Notes: generated from the letters alone by a model not told the origin. 64,000 nucleotides of DNA from UBA8941 sp963780545 (GCA_963780545.1 CAWACK010000026.1:1-64000); one strand, 5' to 3'; positions 7,541-18,240 are shown, counted from the stretch's first letter. Numbers and translations are program-made.

Positions 7541-8073
7541 ATCGCCAAAATAGAATAATCCAGATCCATGAAATAGGATAAAAAAATCAAAACATGATAC
7601 CCTGATTAGTTAACTAATTGTACACGTTTAAGCCCTATTGATCTCAAGCGTGGAAATTCATGAATCGATTAACGACTATATACTGCCGACGCGACTCCGA
7701 CTCAGCCAACGCCGTATACAAGACGGAGGTGGACTAGTCAGTCAGGAGTCGAGCAAGTCCATGGCGTCGATGAGTTTCTTCAGCTGCCTATGCTTCTCAT
7801 AGTGATCCTCCAAAATTCTTCAGCTTTCAATAGGCGGGTCTCTAGGCTTACAGGATTCTGAACAACCCAATGCCTGTTTCGGATTTTAATCCACCATCAG
7901 ATGCATTGATACCGTTTGAGAGTCCCCCCCTTAACGAATGTACCTGTCTACTCCTCAACTGAGCCCGCGACTCGCTCCGCCCCATATCTGTTCTTTAGAA
8001 CTAGAGAAGATGTCGAGGAGATCCTCCAGTTTTTCAACCTCCCAAAATCCCTAACATCCCCGAGACGATTCAA
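7541..8073. other. Intergenic region with possible decayed gene fragments
   Basis: No intact gene. On the minus strand, ending at 7742, a short frame reads ILEDHYEKHRQLKKLIDAMD, which looks like a real protein tail. A second protein-like piece (LKNRYGAERVAGSVEE) is found on the minus strand around 7950-8030. Neither has a recognised family or a start, and they are probably remnants. Confidence 0.35.
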
Positions 8074-9102
8074 CTAGGAACGCCTATCCTCAAGCTCCAT
8101 CGATCCAGCGTAGACTGCAACTCCGCGAAGAGATCCTGACACCCACCTCAACATATCTGAGACCCCGCTGCCTGGTGGATCAGTCCGATCATACTGATCG
8201 CTCACCAAGACTAAGGCAGGTTCCACATGGAGAGGCATCAGAAAGGCTCCGAGGCTGACCCTGACACCTCTTGAGGCAGCCACCAGGCAGACCGCGGGAT
8301 TTGGCTCCTCCAGAAGTTCACCAAGCAGGGTCGGGTCGATTAATCCCTCCATCCTCCTACGCAGCTCACAGAGAGCACCAAATCCCTCACCCGTCAACGG
8401 GGTGTTCCTCCACGCTATATTCATGTAGAACCAGAGGCGATCCCCAGGCTCCAAGTCCCTATACGACTTGTCGCGGCTCCCGAGGAACTCTACCTCCCTG
8501 GACCTGATCATCGCCTCCTCCTCACCGGAGCCCGCTACACCCGCGGTCCTGAACCGATCCTCGAAGCTCAGGTAGGTGTCTAGGAGCTCCTTCAGCTCGT
8601 TGACCTCCTCGAAGCCCTCGACGCCGGCTATTAGCCTCGCGAGTCTAGATCGTCTCATCTCGAATTGCAGAGTGACGAGCAGCTCGGCTAATATAGAGTC
8701 CGCCTTCCTCAGCATCTCCGAGACCTCCTCCATCGTCTGCTCATCCAACGTCACGCTTCCATTGACGTATACTTCTGGGGTCCAGGCGTCGGGAGAGCCT
8801 ATGCGTAGCCTCGTCAAACCGCGTAGCGTGATCGATGCTTCTTCCCCGTTGGGGGGGCTTCGCTGTTTGAGTCTATAGTTGGTGGGCGGTGGATGCTTCC
8901 CGGGCCCGGCGTCGACCCACCTCTCCGCGATGCCCTCGTCGACGAGGATCTCGAGATGCAGTGCTAGGGTCGAGTCTACAACCTGCGTTAATAGCTTGAG
9001 GTCCTTGTTTCTCATCCAGGTCTCGGATAGAGCCGCCCTCACCTTTTCATGTGTAGTGATCCAGATCTTCCGGCGCTTGCCTCCGTATCCTTTTCGCCTC
9101 AT
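8074..9102 (-). CDS. Uncharacterised protein with N-terminal winged-helix-like domain
   Basis: The 342-residue protein starts with a basic patch (MRRKGYGGKRRK) followed by a region like a winged helix (HEKVRAALSETWMRNKDLKLLTQ to HLEILVDEGIAERW). The middle holds a helical stretch with coiled-coil character (SEMLRKADSILAELLVTLQ). The C-terminal 120 residues have alternating hydrophobic strands (PAVCLVAASRGVRVSLGAFLM, then VEPALVLVSDQYD). I recognise no full-length family. Its base composition is clearly richer in G and C than the flanking repeats, suggesting different ancestry. It could be a regulator of a nearby element, but no operator is evident. Confidence 0.6.
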   Translation of the reverse strand: MRRKGYGGKRRKIWITTHEKVRAALSETWMRNKDLKLLTQVVDSTLALHLEILVDEGIAERWVDAGPGKHPPPTNYRLKQRSPPNGEEASITLRGLTRLRIGSPDAWTPEVYVNGSVTLDEQTMEEVSEMLRKADSILAELLVTLQFEMRRSRLARLIAGVEGFEEVNELKELLDTYLSFEDRFRTAGVAGSGEEEAMIRSREVEFLGSRDKSYRDLEPGDRLWFYMNIAWRNTPLTGEGFGALCELRRRMEGLIDPTLLGELLEEPNPAVCLVAASRGVRVSLGAFLMPLHVEPALVLVSDQYDRTDPPGSGVSDMLRWVSGSLRGVAVYAGSMELEDRRS

Positions 9103-9271
9103 CGATATATCTCGAAGTTACTTTGAGCATAGTGGATTTACCGTTTGCGGTGGCTTTAGGTGATGGTGTTACCGGATGGGCTCCACTAGTTCGAGTTTGG
9201 TCTCGCTGGTTGGCCTCAAGGCGTTTGCTGCCCGCTCACTCGGATCCCACCCGATTCTGCGCAGCGTCATC

Positions 9272-9364
9272 ATGTCTGAGAAGGACTATGTTACCCGCGA
9301 GGAGTATGCGGCTAAGGTGGAAACTTGGCTCAGCATCTTCGACTTAGAAACCGCGCGCGCATAA
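9272..9364 (+). CDS. Short frame ending in a CG tract, probable gene fragment
   Basis: ATG at 9272 gives a 30-residue frame beginning MSEKDYVTREEYAAKVETWL. This looks like a real protein N-terminus but ends at a TAA right after CGCGCGCGC (9352-9360). It resembles a gene cut off at a junction marked by the CG tract. No family is recognised. Confidence 0.25.
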   Translation: MSEKDYVTREEYAAKVETWLSIFDLETARA

Positions 9365-9817
9365 TCGACCAAAGCACACCGCATTATTAGTATAATGCAC
9401 GATGCCCGAAACATGTAGACATCAAACAATTAGAGTACACTGATACTCATCCTATTTACACATTAAGCCTCTTCGTGGTTTTATTTTCATCGCCAATGTT
9501 TATACAGTTGTTTTTGTGAAGACAATAATCGCAGAACCAATTCGCCTCGGAGGCTATCGATACCTCATGAGCGTTGATGAACTGAGTCAACTCTAGTTTT
9601 TTTAGGGTGGTGTGAAGTTCCTTAGCCCCCGTGTACTGGTATTTATATTTTCATATTTTCGTACAGATTTACAACGTGTGTTGTAAACTTGTTGTTGTCG
9701 CCATAATTGGTTGGCTGGCTATACGTGACAGATGTAATGAACCCAAATAAACCCATGTAAAAGATTAAACATTCAATAAGACGAACAAAAAAATTCATTG
9801 ATTGAACTTGTCTCTAG
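9365..9817. other. AT-rich intergenic region with a 26-codon frame
   Basis: Mostly without features. A GTG at 9516 opens a 26-codon frame (KTIIAEPIRLGGYRYLMS and a few more) that ends at 9596 before a T run. A TATA-like GTTTATACAG lies about 20 bases upstream of it. It may be a leaderless mini-gene or the relic of a larger one; I would not call it a gene without expression data. Confidence 0.3.
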
Positions 9818-12800
9818 TTATTTAGTATAAGTGGCTGTGACCGTCTTCGGACCGCTCATCAACACAGTAGTCGTGGTTGATTTTCCCGATGCGTCGCCGC
9901 TCCATTTGCTGAACTTGTATCCGCTGATTGCGTTGGCTGTCAATGTGACGGTGGTTGTGGTTGAGTCGAACCAGTAGTAGACGGATCCGGCTCCATTGGG
10001 TGTCGCGGTGCTTGCTGGCGATACGCTGATGCTGGATGCGCTGAGGCTGGATGGGTTGATGTTCACCGTCAACTTGTAATGGGTCTTCCAATTGAAGGTG
10101 ATTGTTTCTGGACCGGTCATCGTAACTGTTCCGCTGTTTAGTGGACCTGATGTGTGTAGCCAGTGTAGCCAGTGCAGACGTACTGTGTCCCTGAACTGCC
10201 GGAGACTGGGGACTTCACCGAGAACGACGCGGTGTTGCCGCTATCATACCAGCCTGCTCCCTGCGGGGAGTCGTGTGCGGAGCTCAACGTCAGGTAGTAC
10301 TGGGTCTTGTAGCTCGCAGTCAGCGTCTGCGGAGCTTTCATCGTCACCGAGGAATGTGAATTTGCAGTAGAGCCGTCACTCCACGAAGTGAAGACGTATC
10401 TTACACCCGATCCACCCGAGACCGTTGAGTCTACTCCAATCGACTGCGTTGAGCTTCCAGCGTTGATCCATGTGATGTATGGGGAGGCATCGGATGCGTG
10501 GCCTCCGTTGCCACCCATGAGATAAACATTTGTTGAATAGGGTGAGGGCACACCGTTGGTTTTTATGGTTAACTGGAACTGATGACCCCAGTACGCGGAT
10601 TCCACGACTGGCCCATTCATGATAACCGCGTTGGTTGCCGGGTTACTCGTACCCGTGTAGCTTCCGTAGCCCAATCCCATCCAGTAGTACCATAGATATC
10701 GTTCGCCTGTGATAGTGGTCGGTGCAGTCGCCGATATAGTCACCTTGGAGCCCGCGTTGAACCAGCCACCTAAGCTGGTAGTACCATAATTGGTGTTCAT
10801 GGTCAGTAGGAACTGATGATTGTACGTGAAGGCCAGAGTCGCCGCTGAGCTGACGGTGCCAGAAACCGGCTGACTCGTCCACCAACGTTCGGAGCCACCG
10901 GAGCCAGTTAATGGGTTCGGTGACGCGCTCCATGTTGCGCCGGAGTCAAACCAGTAACCCGTTGCGGTGCCAGTCAGAGTCACAGTGATCGAGGAGCCGA
11001 ATCTGTTGGCTGTGAAGGTTGGGGCCTTAGGGGAGCCGCCGCCGCTGACTAAGTAAGAGACCGTCTCGAGGTACTGGTGGTAGTACCCTGGGTTTGCAGT
11101 CGTTGCAGCGGAAACCGAAGCGACTGCGGTGTAGGTTCCAGCGTCACCCGACGTCACCATCCACCGCTCAGAACCAGAATTAATCGGGCTGGTGTATGTA
11201 ACGTCGGAGCCGGCGTCAGCCCACACCTGACTCGAAGTGTCTAAGGCGGGAGTCGCTGATGACCCGACACCGAAGCCGGTGTAGGAAACGATGTTGGTCA
11301 CCGTAGGCGTGCCGGTCGGGCTGTTTACCACATTGTACTGCAGAGTCACCTGGAACTGGTGATAGTAAGTTGGGTCTAGGGTCCCAGAGGCGGTCACCGA
11401 TGTGGAGGCGACATATGGGGTTGCGCCGCCTGAGATCATCCACCTCTCACCGCTGACGCCGGCGATGGGGTTGGTGTAGGTGACGCTGCTCCCCGCATCC
11501 ACCCAGTCAGTTGGGGCGCCGGTCTGCTTCGCGGTGTCCTTAGATGATCCGTCGAAGACCTTGAAGGAGACGGTCGGGTCGGACGGATTGCCCGCCGGGG
11601 TGTTCGCCACCGTGTACCCGAAGGTAACCTGGAACTGGTGGTAGTAGGCGAAGACGATCGTGTCAGCGCCAACCGTGCCGCTGGCCGCCTGGTTGAGCTT
11701 CCACTGCTCAGTAGTCGACCCAGCGATGGGGTCTGTCACGGCCCAGGAGGCGCCGTTGTCGAACCAGTACCCGGTGGCAGTCTTGGTCAGGGTCTCGCCG
11801 ACGGGTGAACCGTAGCGGTTAGCCGTGAATGTGGGTGCCGTAGGTGTGCTGGCGTCGTTGACGCTGTAGCTGAGGGTCTCCAGGTTCTGGTGGTAGTAAT
11901 CTGGGGCAATTGTGGTCGATGAGTCGACTGTTCCCGATGTGCCACTATTAGCGATCCATCGCTCAGTAGTTGGAGAAGAAGGAATCGGACTATTCAACGA
12001 CCAGCCCGTGCCAGCGTCCAACCACACTTTCTGAGATGAAGTCCCCAAGTTGGTTGGCAAAGCAGAGCCAAACTGTGTACCAGACAAAACGACGTTCAGG
12101 GAGGGAGTTGAGTCGTCGGAGGTAGAATAGCTCGCCGTCACCTCATATTGTTGATAGTACTCAAGCGGATTTGTTATAATATTGGAGCTTGAGATCGTCC
12201 AAGATGCATCTGAACCAGGATTCAGCGCCCAATGCTCCGGATCTCCCGAAGGAAGGACATGCGGGAGAATGGAAGAGGGAACTGTTGCCTTGGATGAGCT
12301 TAAGGCGAGGATCGTCGTCGATGTGGAGGATAGAGAGATGATTGTACTCTGTGGCGAATCTGAAGACCTCGCGGAGCTCGGCATGCCGGCATAGCTAAGA
12401 GGAACATTCGGGCCTCCTTCGCCCAGAATTGAATCTGAAACGGACTGAGTGTAGACGTCGTAGTACACGTAGGTTGCTGAGGCGGCGCTTGTTCCCAAAT
12501 TGAAGCTAACTGGGGAGCCGTCGCTCTGAAGGCACCACTCCTGGCCTCCGGTGGTCGAGGCACTCGATGTGCCGGATATCGTGACAGCCGTGTTGGAGTC
12601 AGCTTGAATCTGCAGTGTCCCGCCTGTTTCTTGAGCACTTTGTGGGGATCCTTCAAAGGTGTATGAGACTGTGAAATAGTTTGACGGTGAAATCATATTT
12701 GCGACATTTGTATCTGGGTTCAGTGTTATCGAGACAGAAACGGGCGGAGGTACTGCGGTGAAGGTTACATCCGCAGACTTTACTCCACTACCGTCCTCAA

Positions 12801-15786
12801 CGTACACGGTGTGAGGCCCAACGCCGGGTGCCTTTATCTGGGCCTGGAACGGGTTGATGTAGCCTGATGCATTCACAGGATTCGATGAAGTCCCATACAC
12901 CTCATTTCCATCGACGTAGACTTTCATCTGAGGTGATGAGGGAGTGAAGCCGGAGCCGCTGATGGTGACCCATGCATTCGGTGACCCTGAGGACGGGGTG
13001 AGGGTGATGGTGGGAGGTACTGCGGTGAAGGTTACATCCGCAGACTTTACTCCACTACCGTCCTCAACGTACACGGTGTGAGGCCCAACGCCGGGTGCCT
13101 TTATCTGGGCCTGGAACGGGTTGATGTAGCCTGATGCATTCACAGGATTCGATGAAGTCCCATACACCTCATTTCCATCGACGTAGACTTTCATCTGAGG
13201 TGATGAGGGAGTGAAGCCGGAGCCGCTGATGGTGACCCATGCATTCGGTGACCCTGAGGACGGGGTGAGGGTGATGGTGGGAGGTACTGCGGTGAAGGTT
13301 ACATCCGCAGACTTTACTCCACTACCGTCCTCAACGTACACGGTGTGAGGCCCAACGCCGGGTGCCTTTATCTGGGCCTGGAACGGGTTGATGTAGCCTG
13401 ATGCATTCACAGGATTCGATGAAGTCCCATACACCTCATTTCCATCGACGTAGACTTTCATCTGAGGTGATGAGGGAGTGAAGCCGGAGCCGCTGATGGT
13501 GACCCATGCATTCGGTGACCCTGAGGACGGGGTGAGGGTGATGGTGGGAGGTACTGCGGTGAAGGTTACATCCGCAGACTTTACTCCACTACCGTCCTCA
13601 ACGTACACGGTGTGAGGCCCAACGCCGGGTGCCTTTATCTGGGCCTGGAACGGGTTGATGTAGCCTGATGCATTCACAGGATTCGATGAAGTCCCATACA
13701 CCTCATTTCCATCGACGTAGACTTTCATCTGAGGTGATGAGGGAGTGAAGCCGGAGCCGCTGATGGTGACCCATGCATTCGGTGACCCTGAGGACGGGGT
13801 GAGGGTGATGGTGGGAGGTACTGCGGTGAAGGTTACATCCGCAGACTTTACTCCACTACCGTCCTCAACGTACACGGTGTGAGGCCCAACGCCGGGTGCC
13901 TTTATCTGGGCCTGGAACGGGTTGATGTAGCCTGATGCATTCACAGGATTCGATGAAGTCCCATACACCTCATTTCCATCGACGTAGACTTTCATCTGAG
14001 GTGATGAGGGAGTGAAGCCGGAGCCGCTGATGGTGACCCATGCATTCGGTGACCCTGAGGACGGGGTGAGGGTGATGGTGGGAGGTACTGCGGTGAAGGT
14101 TACATCCGCAGACTTTACTCCACTACCGTCCTCAACGTACACGGTGTGAGGCCCAACGCCGGGTGCCTTTATCTGGGCCTGGAACGGGTTGATGTAGCCT
14201 GATGCATTCACAGGATTCGATGAAGTCCCATACACCTCATTTCCATCGACGTAGACTTTCATCTGAGGTGATGAGGGAGTGAAGCCGGAGCCGCTGATGG
14301 TGACCCATGCATTCGGTGACCCTGAGGACGGGGTGAGGGTGATGGTGGGAGGTACTGCGGTGAAGGTTACATCCGCAGACTTTACTCCACTACCGTCCTC
14401 AACGTACACGGTGTGAGGCCCAACGCCGGGTGCCTTTATCTGGGCCTGGAACGGGTTGATGTAGCCTGATGCATTCACAGGATTCGATGAAGTCCCATAC
14501 ACCTCATTTCCATCGACGTAGACTTTCATCTGAGGTGATGAGGGAGTGAAGCCGGAGCCGCTGATGGTGACCCATGCATTCGGTGACCCTGAGGACGGGG
14601 TGAGGGTGATGGTGGGAGGTACTGCGGTGAAGGTTACATCCGCAGACTTTACTCCACTACCGTCCTCAACGTACACGGTGTGAGGCCCAACGCCGGGTGC
14701 CTTTATCTGGGCCTGGAACGGGTTGATGTAGCCTGATGCATTCACAGGATTCGATGAAGTCCCATACACCTCATTTCCATCGACGTAGACTTTCATCTGA
14801 GGTGATGAGGGAGTGAAGCCGGAGCCGCTGATGGTGACCCATGCATTCGGTGACCCTGAGGACGGGGTGAGGGTGATGGTGGGAGGTACTGCGGTGAAGG
14901 TTACATCCGCAGACTTTACTCCACTACCGTCCTCAACGTACACGGTGTGAGGCCCAACGCCGGGTGCCTTTATCTGGGCCTGGAACGGGTTGATGTAGCC
15001 TGATGCATTCACAGGATTCGATGAAGTCCCATACACCTCATTTCCATCGACGTAGACTTTCATCTGAGGTGATGAGGGAGTGAAGCCGGAGCCGCTGATG
15101 GTGACCCATGCATTCGGTGACCCTGAGGACGGGGTGAGGGTGATGGTGGGAGGTACTGCGGTGAAGGTTACATCCGCAGACTTTACTCCACTACCGTCCT
15201 CAACGTACACGGTGTGAGGCCCAACGCCGGGTGCCTTTATCTGGGCCTGGAACGGGTTGATGTAGCCTGATGCATTCACAGGATTCGATGAAGTCCCATA
15301 CACCTCATTTCCATCGACGTAGACTTTCATCTGAGGTGATGAGGGAGTGAAGCCGGAGCCGCTGATGGTGACCCATGCATTCGGTGACCCTGAGGACGGG
15401 GTGAGGGTGATGGTGGGAGCGACGACGACAAAAGTCGCAGTCCCAGTATTATCCGCAGAGTCGGTGACGGTTATAGTGTGCGGTCCAACAACCGCGTTCA
15501 GGATAGGGCCCCCGAAGGGAACTATGGCACCGGATGAATCCATAGAACCCTCCATTATAAGAGTTCCATCGAAGTAGACGTTCAACAACTTATTTAAGGG
15601 ATTAAAGCCGGAGCCGCTAACGGTAACCCATGCGGTCGGTGATCCCGAAGACGGGGTGAGTTGTATGGTGGGAGTTGCTGCATGTACCGGTGAGCCTCCA
15701 TAAAAGACAGCCATAAACAGGATTACCAGAATCGCAGATGAATATAATGCTCCACGCATAAACTCAAACAACTTTTGAGGTTTCAT
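9818..15786 (-). CDS. Giant secreted repeat protein (surface or adhesin type), one frameshift
   Basis: The protein begins with a signal peptide: a hydrophobic run ILVILFMAVFYGG and a likely cleavage after SPVHA. I prefer the ATG at 15786 over that at 15810 because AAAGGAGA lies just before it. One divergent and ten identical 89-residue domains follow, of IPT/TIG-like immunoglobulin fold (TLTPSSGSPNAWVTISGSGF). After a spacer come repeated HQFQVT/YYHQY-type domains similar to archaeal cell-surface modules, and InlB-B-like repeats at the end. The main frame stops at 10138. The remaining 100 residues (SGPLNSGTVTMTGPE onward, to TATYTK at 9818) lie in another frame, and dropping one CA from ACACACA restores it. 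Total is about 1990 residues. No C-terminal membrane anchor or sorting motif is seen, so attachment is unclear. Confidence 0.8.
12751..15419. repeat. Ten tandem 267-bp repeats, identical by eye
   Basis: The word TACTGCGGTG recurs every 267 bases from 12751 to 15154, ten times. I found no base difference between the units. Each encodes one 89-residue Ig-like domain of the surface protein. The neighbouring divergent domain (coded at 15420-15660) shows what an older copy looks like. Identity at synonymous sites means recent expansion or ongoing conversion. The true copy number may differ from that assembled. Confidence 0.95.
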
Positions 15787-15832
15787 ATCATTTTCTCCTT
15801 TAAACTTCATTCAACAATACAGATTGTTTTAC

Positions 15833-15846
15833 AACTGTTAACAGTT
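15833..15846. promoter_or_regulatory. 14-bp perfect palindrome upstream of the surface-protein gene
   Basis: AACTGTTAACAGTT is fully symmetric and lies 47 bases before the preferred ATG at 15786. On the minus strand a TATA-like GTTAAATATC (15857-15866) is just upstream of it. It sits where a repressor would block transcription; the binding protein is not known. Confidence 0.4.
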
Positions 15847-16158
15847 TAGCACATGAGATATTTAACATAGTCCAGATGTTAGTTTCTGACGATAAGTTAG
15901 AATCATAAGTAAGTGTACGCGACGCGCGCACATAAATGACAACATGAGAATCGATTTATTGATTTTCATAGATGGAAAGTCTCTTCCCTCCTTCACACGC
16001 GCAACTAAACCGATTCACTTCACCATACCAATCATATTAGGTTCCTGCGCGCTCTCAGCTCTTTATTTTAGCCTAGCTAACTAGAGACTAAATCTTGAAA
16101 GTCTCGATTATCTGACTACTTATTTTTTTTATACACTTCCGTGATAATTACTTAAACG
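15847..16158. other. Intergenic region upstream of the surface-protein gene
   Basis: About 310 bases with the TATA-like element for the minus-strand surface gene (15857-15866) and a CGCGCGC tract (15923-15929). No gene was found. Confidence 0.35.
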
Positions 16159-16161
16159 GTG

Positions 16162-16362
16162 ATGGCCTTGGATGAGTGGCTGGTCTGGCTTTGTGTAATA
16201 ATTGGAATAGTACTTGGCATCGTCCTCTCCAATATGGGACATAGAAACCAGCGCGCGCGCTGTGCTGGGTATAATTCTCATTGTTATCTTATTGTCTATC
16301 AGAAAACGCTTATCAGCTTAACTTCCTCGATTTTTTATATAATACTTATTTCAGTAATTTAG
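16162..16362 (+). CDS. Possible small membrane protein interrupted by a CG tract
   Basis: From the ATG at 16162 the frame reads ALDEWLVWLCVIIGIVLGIVL, a convincing membrane helix. It then runs through GCGCGCGCGC (16251-16260) into a tail of different character (YLIVYQKTLISLTSSIFYI). The first 28 residues look like a real protein and the remainder may be unrelated DNA joined at the CG tract. Not a confident gene. Confidence 0.25.
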   Translation: MALDEWLVWLCVIIGIVLGIVLSNMGHRNQRARCAGYNSHCYLIVYQKTLISLTSSIFYIILISVI

Positions 16363-16459
16363 CGCGTACCACGATAAAATCCTGTACCGACTACACGCAC
16401 GCACGCGAAGAAGTAGAGAGGCTAGAGACTCAATCAGTGCACGAAATCCGAAGTATAAT

Positions 16460-16870
16460 CTAAGATGTTGGGCTAGTATTCGTTGATTTAGGGGCGAATT
16501 TTGCTTCGAGGAAAACGCCAACGACGCTGAATACAGAGACTATCACCGACGCGAGAAAAAGCCCCGTAAACGAGAACACTCCAGGGTTAATCACATGGCT
16601 GATTATATTAAGGACAATAACTGATACTATAGTGTAGATAATCGCGCGCGCAGCTACAGATGAGGTGTCACTCAGTTGGACCCAGTCTGTGCTATTGAAC
16701 TGTAGACCTTCACCATTGATTTTAATCGAGCCTCCCCCGACATCAGATCCGTTATCCCATCTCGCGTGAAGTCTCACAAATTGGTTGCTGCCAACGTCGC
16801 CTCTCTGAGCGCTGACGTAAAATTGGTCGATGCCTATGTCTTTTAATGTAATGTGTTGCCACTTAATCAC
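16460..16870 (-). CDS. Membrane-anchored protein with a beta-sandwich-like N-terminal module
   Basis: Residues 1-70 of this 136-residue protein (HARWDNGSDVGGGSIKINGEG, then STDWVQL) resemble the extracellular NGSDV/G-rich module common in archaeal surface proteins. Residues 75-125 form two membrane helices (IIYTIVSVIVLNIISHVI and GLFLASVIVSVFSVVGVFL). There is no signal peptide, so the start may be a fragment of a longer surface protein. A CGCGCGCGC tract (16643-16651) codes for AARA exactly at the border between the two parts, again as if joined there. The upstream HxlR gene overlaps its start by 8 bases. Confidence 0.5.
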   Translation of the reverse strand: MIKWQHITLKDIGIDQFYVSAQRGDVGSNQFVRLHARWDNGSDVGGGSIKINGEGLQFNSTDWVQLSDTSSVAARAIIYTIVSVIVLNIISHVINPGVFSFTGLFLASVIVSVFSVVGVFLEAKFAPKSTNTSPTS

Positions 16871-17240
16871 AGGGATATTTGATTTGGTCTTTCATTTGTT
16901 CACATCCCCATAAGCAAAGTTGGTCGAGAATCGGCATCAGGGAGTTTCCCTTTTCCGTTAGTGAATACTCCACCTTCGGAGGAACCTGCGCGTAGATCTT
17001 TCTTGCGACAAGACCATCCTCTTCAAGTTGGCGTAGCTGCTTCGTAAGCATCCTCTGCGTGATTTTTGGCCTAACCTTGTTAAGCAACTCGCTAAAACGT
17101 AGCGTCTCGTCGCTTAGCATATACATGATCAGAGACTTCCACTTGCCTCCGATTACGTCCATCGCTGCGTCGATTCCATAATTATACTTGTATTCGTTAG
17201 CCGTGATATCCATGGTATCAATCCTGTTAGTATGTAACAT
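16863..17240 (-). CDS. HxlR-family transcriptional regulator
   Basis: This 125-residue protein shows the family signature MDVIGGKWKSLIMYML, FSELLNKVRPKITQRMLTKQL and LEEDGLVARKIYAQVPPKVEY. It is a winged helix of the HxlR/MarR type that binds DNA as a dimer. The N-terminal cysteine used by many members for aldehyde or redox sensing is not present; a Cys-x-x-x-Cys pair near the C-terminus (CLWGC) could serve instead. Start may be ATG at 17213 (residue 10). It is divergent from an LLM oxidoreductase-cupin-flavodoxin operon, and the shared 95-base spacer holds a TATA-like TATGTATATATATCC, so it likely controls that operon. Confidence 0.88.
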   Translation of the reverse strand: MLHTNRIDTMDITANEYKYNYGIDAAMDVIGGKWKSLIMYMLSDETLRFSELLNKVRPKITQRMLTKQLRQLEEDGLVARKIYAQVPPKVEYSLTEKGNSLMPILDQLCLWGCEQMKDQIKYPCD

Positions 17241-17333
17241 TTTTGTGCGTATTATGTATATATATCCTTAGTTCTTTTCGTATACTAGCGAGTTTACACA
17301 GGTAAAACTAAGAATTAGAGGTATGGAGTTTAG

Positions 17334-18200
17334 ATGTCGAAAAAGATTTGGTTTGAGATACATGCTCCCCCAGAAGGTAAATCATTCGAGGAAATGAAAC
17401 AGATTTGCCAGACTACGGAAGAAGCGGGCTTTGATCTGTTCACCTTAACAGACCATTTGATGAACATGAATGACCCAAACGGGGTGGGAAATCATCCGCT
17501 TGAATGCTGGACAACGCTGGCCGCACTCGCCGCTGTGACGAGGAAGATCAAACTCGGTACACTTGTCACATGTTATGCTTATCGTAGACCAACGATTTTG
17601 GCTAAAATGGCCACGACAGTGGACATCATATCGGGAGGAAGACTGGTATTTGGAATCGGGGCCGGATGGCACGAGGAAGAGTTTAAAGGTTTTATGGGAG
17701 GTTTTCCGCCAAAACAGGAAAGATTGCGAGGATTGCTTGAGACGGTTGAGATCTGTAAATCGATGTTCACATCGGAGCGTACAACCTACCATGGAAGAAT
17801 GTATACGGTAGATAATGTGCTCAACTCGCCTCAACCGGTTCAGAAACCAATCCCGATACTCATAGGTGGGGCGGGGGAGAAGGTGACCCTCAAAATAGCG
17901 GCTAAATATGCTGATGTCAGCCACCTCGTAACTTCGGATCTGAGTGATCTCGATCATAAACTCTCTATCCTTAAGGAACACTGCGAGTCCATAGGGAGAG
18001 ACTACGACGATATCAGAAAAGGGGCATTCATACGCGTGAACACCTCGGCTCCAGGCAATTCAATAGAAGATGTGGTTGACAAAATCGACGAGTACAAGAA
18101 GAGAGGAATTGGTCTAGTTACATTCTTGGTCAATGGACCGAACGTACTTAGCGATGTTCAGATATTAACCAAAGAGGTACTCCCACGGTTTCACTCGTAG
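17334..18200 (+). CDS. LLM-class (luciferase-like) F420-dependent oxidoreductase
   Basis: The 288-residue TIM-barrel protein has FEMKQ...AGFDLFTLTDHLM at the start, KIKLGTLVT, the loop SGGRLVFGIGAGWHEEEF, and PIPILIGGAGEKV. These are standard markers of the bacterial-luciferase-like monooxygenase family, F420-binding branch. In archaea these enzymes usually transfer hydride with F420; FMN use cannot be excluded from sequence. It is the first gene of a probable operon with a cupin (after 40 bases) and a flavodoxin. The divergent HxlR regulator suggests induction by a reactive substrate. Confidence 0.85.
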   Translation: MSKKIWFEIHAPPEGKSFEEMKQICQTTEEAGFDLFTLTDHLMNMNDPNGVGNHPLECWTTLAALAAVTRKIKLGTLVTCYAYRRPTILAKMATTVDIISGGRLVFGIGAGWHEEEFKGFMGGFPPKQERLRGLLETVEICKSMFTSERTTYHGRMYTVDNVLNSPQPVQKPIPILIGGAGEKVTLKIAAKYADVSHLVTSDLSDLDHKLSILKEHCESIGRDYDDIRKGAFIRVNTSAPGNSIEDVVDKIDEYKKRGIGLVTFLVNGPNVLSDVQILTKEVLPRFHS

Positions 18201-18240
18201 TTCTTATGTGGACTATGTTTAAGTCAGGAGTATGTCAACG

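Noticed and set aside
7930..8060. Minus-strand frame with YGAERVAGSVEE as a transposase tail
   Set aside because: Too short and no decisive motif; left as an unassigned fragment.
9516..9596. 26-codon leaderless frame as a gene
   Set aside because: Too short and without any comparison; noted only in the intergenic entry.
12751..15419. CRISPR-like array
   Set aside because: The repeats are in-frame 89-residue protein domains without spacers.
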